Part shown: one piece after another, positions 6,235-12,966 of the stretch
How positions within the stretch are numbered: position 1 is the stretch's first letter
Layout of the letters: each line of letters starts with the position of its first letter
NCBI GenBank assembly: GCA_964521075.1
Contig: CAZFPI010000077.1
Location: 1 to 12,966, forward strand
Origin: Sterolibacterium sp964521075
GTDB lineage: Bacteria > Pseudomonadota > Gammaproteobacteria > Burkholderiales > Rhodocyclaceae
DNA: 12,966 nucleotides
Direction: 5' to 3'
The notes under the pieces: model-generated
Told to the model about the DNA's origin: nothing
Databases searched by the model: none
The model's input: the letters and a program-made list of their open reading frames with translations, nothing else
Program-made: the position numbers and the translations under genes

Positions 6235-7758
6235 TTACTCTGGTGTGCCGAGGTTGAGATCGAGTTGTCCGGTTTCGTGTTCTTCGTCGTGGGGCATGGC
6301 AGGGGCCGTGCGATCGGTTTCCAGGCCGCTGAGATATTCCGGGCTGATGTCGCCGGTGATGTAGTGGCCGTCGAAGCAGGAGGCTTCGAAGTGCGCGATC
6401 GCCGGATTGACGGCACGCAGCGCGGCTTTGAGGTCGGCGAGATCCTGGTAGATCAGGGCGTCCGCCCCGATTTCCAGACGAATCTGTTCGTCGCTGCGGT
6501 CGCTTGCGATGAGTTCGGCACGGGTGGGCATGTCGATGCCATAGACATTGGCGTAGCGCACAGGAGGTGCTGCCGAGGCGAAATAGACATTGCGCGCCCC
6601 GGCTTCGCGGGCCATGGTGACAATTTCCCGGCTGGTTGTGCCGCGCACGATGGAGTCATCGACGAGAAGCACGTTCTTGCCTTTGAACTCCAGGCCGATG
6701 GCATTGAGTTTCTGGCGCACCGATTTCTTGCGCTGGGTTTGCCCGGGCATGATGAAGGTGCGACCGATGTAGCGGTTCTTGACGAAGCCTTCGCGGTAGG
6801 GGATGCCCAGGCGTTGCGCCAGTTCCATGGCGGCAGGGCGGCTGGAATCCGGAATGGGGATGACCGAGTCGATCTGCAGGTGGGGCAGGGTGTGCCGGAT
6901 TTTGTCGGCGAGGAAATCGCCCATCCTGAGGCGGGTTTCATACACGGAGACGCCGTCGATCAGCGAATCCGGGCGGGCCAGATAGACGAATTCAAAAATG
7001 CAGGGGGCATGGAGTGTGCGTTCGGCGCACTGGCGGCTGACGAAGTTTCCCTGGCAGTCGATGAGGACGACTTCGCCCGGCGCGACATCGCGCATGACCT
7101 TGAAGCCCAGGGTGTCCAGCGCGACACTTTCTGAGGCGACCATGTATTCCGTGCCGGCCTCTGTCTGGTTGCGGCCGATGATGAGCGGGCGGATGCCGTA
7201 GGGGTCGCGGAAGGCAAGCAGACCATAACCGGCGATCATGGCGACGACGGCATAGGCCCCCTTTACCCGGCGATGCACACCGGCCACGGCGCGGAAGATC
7301 GTTTCGGCATCGACCTGGTATTTGCTCGAGGCAGCCTGTAGTTCGTGGGCCAGGACGTTGAGCAGGACTTCCGAGTCGGAATTGGTGTTCATGTGGCGCA
7401 GGTCTTGCAGGAACATGTCCTTCTTGAGCTGGGCCGAGTTGGTCAGATTGCCGTTGTGCGCGAGCATGAGACCAAAGGGGGAGTTGACGTAAAAAGGCTG
7501 GGCTTCGGCAGCGTTGTGCGCTGAGCCGGCCGTGGGGTAGCGGCAATGGCCTATCCCCCAGTTGCCATGCAGGTTACGCATGTTCCGGGTTCGGAACACG
7601 TCGCGCACCATGCCCGAGCCTTTGTGCATGTGGAAGCGTCCGCCCTCCGCCGTGGCGATGCCGGCGGCATCCTGGCCACGATGCTGGAGCACCTGGAGGC
7701 CGTCATAGAGCAGCTGGTTTACCGTGGAGGTTGCTACTACACCAATAATTCCGCACAT
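6235..7758 (-). CDS. purF: Amidophosphoribosyltransferase
   Basis: A 507-residue enzyme that catalyses the first committed step of purine synthesis, PRPP plus glutamine to 5-phosphoribosylamine. The protein begins MCGIIGVV, giving Cys2 as the N-terminal nucleophile after Met removal. The class II glutaminase domain shows LQHRGQDAAGI (24-34), GHCRYPT (70-76) and HNGNLTN (101-107). The phosphoribosyltransferase domain has the PRPP loop VLLVDDSIVRGTTS (363-376) and SSRPAAMELA (305-314). The absence of a propeptide and of an iron-sulfur cysteine pattern like that of the Bacillus type fits the E. coli-type enzyme. GGTGA lies about 6 bases before the start. It lies between cvpA (27 bases upstream) and metZ, as expected. 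Confidence 0.97.
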   Translation of the reverse strand: MCGIIGVVATSTVNQLLYDGLQVLQHRGQDAAGIATAEGGRFHMHKGSGMVRDVFRTRNMRNLHGNWGIGHCRYPTAGSAHNAAEAQPFYVNSPFGLMLAHNGNLTNSAQLKKDMFLQDLRHMNTNSDSEVLLNVLAHELQAASSKYQVDAETIFRAVAGVHRRVKGAYAVVAMIAGYGLLAFRDPYGIRPLIIGRNQTEAGTEYMVASESVALDTLGFKVMRDVAPGEVVLIDCQGNFVSRQCAERTLHAPCIFEFVYLARPDSLIDGVSVYETRLRMGDFLADKIRHTLPHLQIDSVIPIPDSSRPAAMELAQRLGIPYREGFVKNRYIGRTFIMPGQTQRKKSVRQKLNAIGLEFKGKNVLLVDDSIVRGTTSREIVTMAREAGARNVYFASAAPPVRYANVYGIDMPTRAELIASDRSDEQIRLEIGADALIYQDLADLKAALRAVNPAIAHFEASCFDGHYITGDISPEYLSGLETDRTAPAMPHDEEHETGQLDLNLGTPE

Positions 7759-7785
7759 CGTTTCACCATCGGGTCGTTGGTTGTT

Positions 7786-8316
7786 TCAGGTTTTTGTCGT
7801 GGGCTTGCCATGGTAGTGAATCTTGTCGGCCAGGGGCGCAGGCAGCCAGGGTTTGCTGGCGATGACGGCCGTTTCAAGTGGCGGGGCCAGCCGGGCCTGT
7901 TGCCACCAGGTCTGGCGCGGCAGGCTGGTCAGCCCGGCCAGCAAAACAGCGATCCAGAGCACGAGAAACCCGCGCGCGAGGCCGAAGGCCGTGCCCAGCA
8001 GCCGGTCTGTGAGCCCCAGCCCCATGGCGCGCAGCAGCCGGGTAAGCAGGAGACGCAGCAGGGCGAAGGCTATCAGTGTCAGGAGAAAGACGGCGAGGAA
8101 TCCGGCCAGTTGGCGCAGGGCGTCGCCGGGCAGGCTGTGCAGCCAGCCGGAGAGAAGCGCGGTGGCATCGCCGCCCCAGGCGCGGGCGGCGAAAAAGGCG
8201 GCAACCCAGGCGAGCAGTGCCAGCACTTCGCTGGCGATGCCTCGCCAGGCTCCGAGCAGGGCGGAGATGAGCAGTACGCCGCAGATGAGGAGATCGAATC
8301 CGGTGAAGCCGCCCAT
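7786..8316 (-). CDS. cvpA: CvpA family membrane protein
   Basis: A 176-residue inner-membrane protein of the CvpA family. Four hydrophobic segments can be seen: about residues 7-25 (DLLICGVLLISALLGAWRG), 28-47 (ASEVLALLAWVAAFFAARAW), 66-90 and 104-126. The N-terminal F-D-x-x-I-x-x-V/G and GxWRG pattern is typical. In E. coli, cvpA is tied to colicin V export and sits just before purF; a general envelope-stress role has been reported for the family, while the molecular function is unsettled. It starts 6 bases after the SPOR gene stop and ends 27 bases before purF, so the purF link is conserved here. Confidence 0.92.
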   Translation of the reverse strand: MGGFTGFDLLICGVLLISALLGAWRGIASEVLALLAWVAAFFAARAWGGDATALLSGWLHSLPGDALRQLAGFLAVFLLTLIAFALLRLLLTRLLRAMGLGLTDRLLGTAFGLARGFLVLWIAVLLAGLTSLPRQTWWQQARLAPPLETAVIASKPWLPAPLADKIHYHGKPTTKT

Positions 8317-8322
8317 GCTGGT

Positions 8323-9114
8323 TTACTTCACCTGGGCGATGCTGCCGCCGCCGGGGCCGCCAGCACCGATTTTTTTCAGACGTGCCTGAGCCTTGAGCGC
8401 GGCCTCGTGGCTGGCAAACGGGCCGCAGCGGACGCGAATACGGGGGCCGGCGGGCGTGTCGATTTTTTCCGTGAAGGCCGCGTAGCCCAGTTCTTTGATC
8501 TTGCTTTGCAGGAGTTTCACATTCCCGGCGTTTTGATAGGCTCCTAGCTGGATGACCCAGTGCTGGTCGTTGAGAATGGCTTCGGCACGGGCAGTTTCAG
8601 CGGTTTTATCAACGGGCTTTTCTGCAGGTTTTTCGGCAGGCTTGTTGTGTGTTTCTGCGGGCGGTTTCGTGGTGGGGCCGGGTTCAGGTTTTGGTGCGGT
8701 TTCTGTTTTGGGGGCTGGTTTTGCTTCGGGTTTTGCCACGGGTGTCGGCGGGGTTGCGGCAGGCCGGGCGGCATCCGCTCCCGGGGCTCCGGGGGCTCCA
8801 GGTGTTCCAGATGTTTTGGGGGGCTCGGCGGGGAGGGGGGCGGCAGGTGTCTGGGGCGGTGTCTGTTTTGGCGCGATGCGTGAGACGACCGCATTGCTGG
8901 CGGGGTCCTGGCTGGGGATGCGGATCTGGATGTCCTGAGTCGCCGGGCGGGGTTCCTGTTCCATGACCATGGGCAGGACGATGATGGCCAGGAGGGCCAG
9001 TGCCGATGCTCCGACAAGGCGACGACGGGCGCGCTTTTTCAGTTCGAGTTTCGGATCGGCATCGAGGCCTGCGCCTGATTCGGTTTTACCGGGAGTTGCG
9101 TCTTTTTCCGCCAT
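8323..9114 (-). CDS. SPOR domain-containing membrane protein (DedD-like)
   Basis: A 263-residue single-pass inner-membrane protein with a periplasmic peptidoglycan-binding domain. The N-terminus (1-32) is cytoplasmic and ends in KKRARRR; one transmembrane helix spans about 33-51. A long Pro/Ala/Lys-rich low-complexity linker (about 85-175) contains GAPGAPGAPG and repeated KPAEKP units. The SPOR domain (about 184-250) shows HWVIQLGAYQNAGNVKLL and RVRCGPFASHEAALKAQARL. SPOR domains bind glycan strands lacking stem peptides at division sites, and the layout and position before cvpA match E. coli DedD. Calling it dedD itself would go beyond what I can show, so I give no symbol. The linker would reach across the periplasm. 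The ribosome-binding site is poor. Confidence 0.92.
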   Translation of the reverse strand: MAEKDATPGKTESGAGLDADPKLELKKRARRRLVGASALALLAIIVLPMVMEQEPRPATQDIQIRIPSQDPASNAVVSRIAPKQTPPQTPAAPLPAEPPKTSGTPGAPGAPGADAARPAATPPTPVAKPEAKPAPKTETAPKPEPGPTTKPPAETHNKPAEKPAEKPVDKTAETARAEAILNDQHWVIQLGAYQNAGNVKLLQSKIKELGYAAFTEKIDTPAGPRIRVRCGPFASHEAALKAQARLKKIGAGGPGGGSIAQVK

Positions 9115-9171
9115 GCCGTTCGAGCCGTGTGCAAGGGTGCGCTGCGTGAGGGGTTGTTTCTGTCTGCGGTT

Positions 9172-10497
9172 TCAGCGGGTTTCGTTCAGGTGCTGCAAGA
9201 CGGCCGCTACAGTCAGAAATGAGCCAAAGACGAGAATTCTATCATTTTCGCCCGCCTTCTCCTGTGCGTAGCGGAAGGCTTGGATGGGCGTGTCGAAGGT
9301 CTGGGCTGGGTTGGCTGCGCCGCATTCCGCTAGTTTCAGGGCAAGTTCCGTGGCTGTGGCTGCGCGGGGGCCGGGCAGGGTGCAGGGAAGCCAGTGGTCG
9401 ATCCGGTCTTTCAGGGGGTGAATGACTCCTGCCATGTCTTTGTCGCGCAGCATGCCAAAGACGGCCCAGGTGTTGCGGTAATAGGCTTGTTTTTGTGCCG
9501 CGAGATTGGCGGCCAGCATTTGCGCGGCCTGGGGGTTGTGGGCGACGTCGAGGACGATGCCGGGCCGCCCCGGCAGCATCTGGAAGCGTCCGGGCAGTTC
9601 GACTTCGAGCAGCCCGCGCCGGATGTCCTGCATGGCGACGGGCAGGCGGTCGGCCAGTGCATCGAGTGCTGCCAGCACACCAGAGGCATTTTGCAGCTGG
9701 ATCGTGCCGCGCAGCCCGGGAAAGGCCAGGCTGTTGCGGCGGTGTGTTTCTTCGCCTTTCCTGTGCCAGTATTGCCATTGCAGTTCCTGGTCGATATAGC
9801 CGAAGTCGATATTGAAGCGGCGCAGGTCGGCCCCGAGGGTTTGGGCGTGGGCCAGCAAGGAGGCGGGAGGGGCGGCTTCGCCGCAGATGGCGGGGCGGCC
9901 CGCCCGGAAAATTCCGGCTTTTTCAAGGCCGATGTCTTCTCGCGTGTCGCCAAGGTAGTCCTGGTGGTCGAGGTCGACCGTGGTGACGATGGCGCAGTCG
10001 GCGTCATAGATGTTCGTGGCGTCGAGCCGCCCGCCTAGTCCGACTTCCAGCAGGATGACGTCAACTCCGGCTGCTGCGAAGCATTCCCAGGCGGCCAGTG
10101 TGCCTGCTTCAAAATATGTCAGGGCAATGTCGCCCGCAGCCAGTCGCGCGGCTTCGATGCGTTCGAAGGCGGCGCACAGGGCTGCATCGTCGATGGGGGC
10201 CCCGTTGATGCGTATGCGTTCGTTGTAGGTGATCAGGTGGGGGGAGGTGTATAGGCCAACCCGGTAGCCTGCACAGCCGAGGATTTTCTCCAGCATGGCG
10301 CAGGTGGAGCCTTTGCCGTTCGTTCCGGCGATGGTGATGAGCGGGACGCTTTGCTTTTGTCCGAGGGTACGGCTGACTTTGCGAACGCGGTCGAGCCCTA
10401 GTTCGATCCCGGCACTGCCTTGCGGGTGGCGGGATTCGAGCAGGGCAAGCCAGTCGGCGAGGGTGTTCTGGCTTGCTGCGATGGCGGGGGGGTTCAA
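9172..10497 (-). CDS. folC: Bifunctional folylpolyglutamate synthase / dihydrofolate synthase
   Basis: A 441-residue Mur-ligase-type enzyme that adds glutamate to dihydropteroate and then further glutamates to folates. Motifs include the ATP P-loop GTNGKGS (58-64), SPHL (85-88), YFE followed by TLAAW (128-137), EVGLGGRLDATN (151-162), and DHQDYLGDTREDIGLEKAGIF (177-197). Lys193 is the position usually carbamylated in this family. DVAHNPQAAQ near residue 315 marks the C-terminal glutamate-ligase domain. The start is a TTG at 10497-10495. No ATG or GTG lies in frame between the accD stop and the conserved TLADWLALLE segment, so TTG is the only good choice. No clear ribosome-binding site precedes it; it starts 17 bases after accD and may depend on coupling. 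Confidence 0.95.
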   Translation of the reverse strand: MNPPAIAASQNTLADWLALLESRHPQGSAGIELGLDRVRKVSRTLGQKQSVPLITIAGTNGKGSTCAMLEKILGCAGYRVGLYTSPHLITYNERIRINGAPIDDAALCAAFERIEAARLAAGDIALTYFEAGTLAAWECFAAAGVDVILLEVGLGGRLDATNIYDADCAIVTTVDLDHQDYLGDTREDIGLEKAGIFRAGRPAICGEAAPPASLLAHAQTLGADLRRFNIDFGYIDQELQWQYWHRKGEETHRRNSLAFPGLRGTIQLQNASGVLAALDALADRLPVAMQDIRRGLLEVELPGRFQMLPGRPGIVLDVAHNPQAAQMLAANLAAQKQAYYRNTWAVFGMLRDKDMAGVIHPLKDRIDHWLPCTLPGPRAATATELALKLAECGAANPAQTFDTPIQAFRYAQEKAGENDRILVFGSFLTVAAVLQHLNETR

Positions 10498-10514
10498 GAG
10501 GGCGCGATGTGCGG

Positions 10515-11378
10515 TCAGGCAGCAGCCGGCATGCGTTGCAGCAGTGTCAGCAGTGAGGCCAGTTTGTCGCGTAGTTCGCGACGGTCGACGATCATGTCGA
10601 TCGCTCCTTTTTCGAGCAGGAATTCGGCACGCTGGAAGCCTTCGGGCAGCTTTTCACGCACGGTCTGTTCGATGACGCGTGGGCCGGCAAAACCGATCAG
10701 TGCGCCCGGTTCGGCCAGGACGACATCGCCGACGAAGGCGAAGCTGGCGGAAACGCCGCCCATGGTTGGGTCGGTGAGCAGGGTGATGAAGGGCAGACGC
10801 TCACGGTCGAGCAGGCTGACGGCGGCGGTGGTTTTGGCCATCTGCATCAGGGAGAAGAGGCCTTCTTGCATACGCGCGCCGCCACTGGCTGTGATGCAGA
10901 TGAAGGGGCACTGGTTGTCGATGGCGGCCTTGACGCCGCGTGTGAAGCGTTCGCCCACGACAGAGCCCATGGAGCCACCCATGAATTCGAATTCGAAGCA
11001 GGCGACGACGACGGGTTGCGTCTTGATGGAACCTTGCATGACGACCATGGCATCCATTTCGTCGGAATCGTTGTTCGCGGCCAGCAGACGGTCGGTGTAT
11101 CGCTTGCTGTCCTTGAACTTCAGGGAGTCGACGGGGAGGACTTCTGCGCCGATTTCAAAGCGGCCTTCCGGGTCGAGCAGCTGGTCCAGGCGGGTGCGGG
11201 CGCGCAGGCGGTGATGATGGTTGCATTTCGGGCAAACACCCTGGTTGCCTTCGAGGTCGGTGGTGTAGAGCACGGCCTCGCAGGCGGGGCATTTGCTCCA
11301 CAATCCTTCGGGGATGGCTTTGCGGGAGCCTTCGTTACGCTTGATCTTCGGGGGGAGAAGTTTTTGCAACCAGCTCAT
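10515..11378 (-). CDS. accD: Acetyl-CoA carboxylase carboxyltransferase subunit beta
   Basis: A 287-residue subunit which, with AccA, moves carboxyl from biotin-BCCP to acetyl-CoA to make malonyl-CoA, the first step of fatty-acid synthesis. The four-cysteine zinc ribbon is complete: Cys30, Cys33, Cys49 and Cys52 (CPAC and CPKC). The crotonase-like core contains FEFEFMGGSMGSVVGERF (128-145) and ITASGGARMQEG (162-173), the oxyanion/CoA-binding region. Length is near the E. coli protein. The start ATG overlaps the trpA stop by 4 bases (ATGA) and has a consensus ribosome-binding site AGGAGG within the end of trpA, so strong translation is expected independent of coupling. Confidence 0.97.
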   Translation of the reverse strand: MSWLQKLLPPKIKRNEGSRKAIPEGLWSKCPACEAVLYTTDLEGNQGVCPKCNHHHRLRARTRLDQLLDPEGRFEIGAEVLPVDSLKFKDSKRYTDRLLAANNDSDEMDAMVVMQGSIKTQPVVVACFEFEFMGGSMGSVVGERFTRGVKAAIDNQCPFICITASGGARMQEGLFSLMQMAKTTAAVSLLDRERLPFITLLTDPTMGGVSASFAFVGDVVLAEPGALIGFAGPRVIEQTVREKLPEGFQRAEFLLEKGAIDMIVDRRELRDKLASLLTLLQRMPAAA

Positions 11379-12187
11379 CGTGGAACCTCCTGGGAGTCGA
11401 GTGCGATGCGGATTTGCTGCATGAATGCCTGAACCCGCGCGGGAGCTTGATCCTGCGGCGCGTTTTCGATTTCTTCGATGATGCGGCTGCCGATGACGAT
11501 TGCATCTGCGACCGCGCCAATGCGGGCGGCGGTTTCCGCGTCACGGATGCCGAAGCCGACGCCGACAGGCATGCCGACACGTTGCCGGATCAGGGGCAGG
11601 CGGCGGCCGATTTCTTCGAGGTCGAGATGCCCGGCTCCTGTGACACCTTTGAGCGAGACGTAATAGATGTAGCCACTTCCCAGGGCGGCGACGTCGTCGA
11701 TGCGCTGGTCGGTGGAGGTCGGGGCCAGCAGGAATATCGGGTCGAGTTCCTGGGCGCGCAGGAGGGCTGTGAATTCCGCGCATTCTTCGGGGGGGTAATC
11801 CACGACGAGGAGACCGTCGACACCGGCGGTGCGTGCGTCTTGGGCCAGGGCTTGTGCTCCGTAGGCTTCGACCGGGTTGGCGTAGCCCATCAGGACGATG
11901 GGGGTGTCTGCGTCTTCCTGACGGTAAGCCCGGACGATGTCCAGCACTTTTCGCAGGCTCATGCCGTGTTCGAGGGCGCGTTCCGATGCGCGCTGGATGG
12001 TCGGGCCATCGGCCATCGGGTCGGAAAATGGTACGCCTAGTTCGATGATGTCTGCCCCGCCCCGGACCAGTGCGCGCATGAGCGGCAGTGTGAGTTCGGG
12101 GGTGGGAAAACCGGCGGTGATGAAGGGGATCAGTGCCTTGCGGCCCCGGGAGTGGAGTGTCTGGAAGCGGGATTGGATGCGTGACAT
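11375..12187 (-). CDS. trpA: Tryptophan synthase alpha subunit
   Basis: A 270-residue TIM-barrel subunit that cleaves indole-3-glycerol phosphate to indole and glyceraldehyde 3-phosphate, handing indole to TrpB through the alpha2beta2 tunnel. The catalytic pair falls exactly at the Salmonella positions, Glu49 in IIELGVPFSDP and Asp60 in MADGPTIQ. The N-terminal ALIPFITAGFPTPE (18-31) and the phosphate-binding GVGFGIRD and GADAIVIGS-like segments (GVGFGIRDAET, AVADAIVIGSRI) are present. Length is typical. It starts one base after the trpB stop (TGA-T-ATG) and overlaps accD by 4 bases, so it is tightly coupled to both. Confidence 0.97.
   Translation of the reverse strand: MSRIQSRFQTLHSRGRKALIPFITAGFPTPELTLPLMRALVRGGADIIELGVPFSDPMADGPTIQRASERALEHGMSLRKVLDIVRAYRQEDADTPIVLMGYANPVEAYGAQALAQDARTAGVDGLLVVDYPPEECAEFTALLRAQELDPIFLLAPTSTDQRIDDVAALGSGYIYYVSLKGVTGAGHLDLEEIGRRLPLIRQRVGMPVGVGFGIRDAETAARIGAVADAIVIGSRIIEEIENAPQDQAPARVQAFMQQIRIALDSQEVPR
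11386..11391 (-). promoter_or_regulatory. Consensus Shine-Dalgarno site for accD
   Basis: AGGAGG on the minus strand ends 7 bases before the accD ATG (11378-11376). It lies inside the last codons of trpA. It is the only full-consensus ribosome-binding site I see in the operon and supports the overlapping accD start. Confidence 0.85.
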
Positions 12188-12188
12188 A

Positions 12189-12966
12189 TCAGAGCTGGAT
12201 TCCGGATTTCTCGGCTACGGTGTGCATGTCTTTGTCGCCACGGCCGGAGAGATTGACCAGAAGAACCTTGTCCCGGGGGAGGGTGGGGGCCAGTTTGGCC
12301 GCGTGGGCGAGGGCGTGACTGGATTCGAGCGCGGGGATGATGCCTTCGAGGCGGCACAGGGCATGAAAGGCGGCCAGGGCTTCGTCGTCGGTGATGGCGA
12401 CGTAGTCTGCGCGGCCGCTGTCTTTGAGCCAGGCGTGTTCCGGGCCGACGCCGGGATAGTCGAGGCCGGCGGAAATCGGGGGGGTTTCGATGATCTGACN
12501 NNNNNNNNNCCGTTTTCGTCCTGCATGAGGTAAGTCCGGTTGCCGTGCAGGACGCCGGGACGGGCATTGGCCGTCAGCGGGGCGGCATGCTTGCCGGTGG
12601 ACAGGCCGTGGCCCGCCGCTTCGACGCCGATGAGCCGGACATCGGGATGCGGGAGGTAAGGGTAGAAAATTCCCATGGCGTTGGAGCCGCCACCGACGGC
12701 AGCGATGACGTAATCCGGCTGGCGGCCGGTGAGTTCGGGCATCTGCTGGCGGCATTCGTCACCGATGACGGCCTGGAAATCGCGCACCATCATGGGGTAG
12801 GGGTGCGGCCCGGCGACAGTGCCGATGATGTAGAAGGTGTTGCTGATGTTGGTGACCCAGTCGCGCATGGCTTCGTTGAGCGCGTCCTTGAGCGTTTTCG
12901 AGCCGCTGTTGACCGGAACGACGGTGGCTCCGAGCAGTTTCATGCGGTAGACGTTGGTGGCCTGGC
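12189..12966 (-). CDS. trpB: Tryptophan synthase beta subunit, 5' partial and interrupted by an assembly gap
   Basis: The C-terminal two-thirds of the PLP enzyme that joins indole and serine to give tryptophan; the N-terminal part, including the Schiff-base lysine (Lys87 in Salmonella), lies beyond the right edge. Translation enters as QATNVYRMKLLGA and continues through YPMMVRDFQ, the phosphate-binding loop GGGSNAMG, GLSTGKHAAPL and LMQDEN to the gap. After the gap another frame reads QIIET, SAGLDYPGVGPEH, ALESSHALAH and NLSGRGDKDMHTV to a TGA at 12191-12189. Only one Gly codon should separate LMQDEN from QIIE, so the frame change is produced by the 10 Ns, not by a real mutation. Two odd prolines occur just after the gap. 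The gene precedes trpA by one base and is the most upstream operon gene visible. Confidence 0.93.
12500..12509. other. Assembly gap of 10 N inside trpB
   Basis: Ten undetermined bases. On the minus strand the left contig end reads GAC GAA AAC GG (Asp-Glu-Asn-Gly) and the next one begins GT CAG ATC ATC GAA (Gln-Ile-Ile-Glu). The family sequence here is Asp/Asn-Gly-Gln-Ile, so the true junction is probably AAC GGT CAG, meaning the ends overlap by one base and the Ns are a nominal filler. Confidence 0.9.

Noticed and set aside
5914..7134. A 406-codon plus-strand frame across metZ and purF
   Set aside because: It spans two real genes and their junction on the other strand and has a Gly/Asp/Val-rich shadow composition.
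7546..8547. A 333-codon plus-strand frame across purF, cvpA and the SPOR gene
   Set aside because: Low-complexity Gly/Gln/Glu-rich translation with no family resemblance; all three minus-strand genes are clear.
12189..12966. trpB as a true frameshifted pseudogene
   Set aside because: The frame change coincides exactly with the 10-N filler, and conserved residues flank the gap with one codon missing.
1..12966. Mobile element, defence island, CRISPR array or RNA gene
   Set aside because: No transposase, integrase, phage-like gene, regular spacer array, tRNA or rRNA could be recognised; the gene content is housekeeping plus one signalling pair.

Overview
The window looks like a piece of a betaproteobacterial chromosome (Rhodocyclales or Nitrosomonadales-like; no closer placement is possible by eye). 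The support is high-GC coding sequence, a short betaproteobacterial-type H-NS protein, and a trpB-trpA-accD-folC-SPOR-cvpA-purF-metZ gene order. From memory, accD-folC-SPOR-cvpA-purF-metZ is a conserved neighbourhood in Pseudomonas and many betaproteobacteria.

Left part (1-1596): a gene-poor edge of about 190 bases carries a REP-like hairpin headed by GTAG. It is followed on the minus strand by an H-NS-family nucleoid protein (194-529) and a DUF2189-type integral membrane protein (728-1453). A 143-base divergent region separates the latter from the kinase gene.

Middle part (1597-5006), plus strand: a two-gene reversible phosphorylation module. A four-helix membrane protein has a CHASE2 periplasmic sensor, two TPR-like repeats and an intact Hanks-type Ser/Thr kinase. 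Its stop overlaps the start of a PP2C phosphatase gene (ATGA), so the opposing enzymes are probably co-translated. This is the most interesting system here; its signal and substrates cannot be read from the sequence.

Right part (5035-12966), minus strand: a compact housekeeping operon, transcribed from beyond the right edge towards position 5035: trpB (5' end missing), trpA, accD, folC, a SPOR-domain protein, cvpA, purF and metZ. Gaps are -4 to 57 bases. It combines tryptophan synthesis, fatty-acid initiation, folate, an envelope/division-type protein, purine synthesis and methionine synthesis. It converges on the phosphatase gene with only 28 bases between.

A 10-N assembly gap (12500-12509) falls inside trpB and breaks its frame. 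The flanking conserved codons indicate that this is an assembly artefact rather than a pseudogene. I see no rRNA, tRNA, CRISPR array, insertion sequence, prophage or defence genes.
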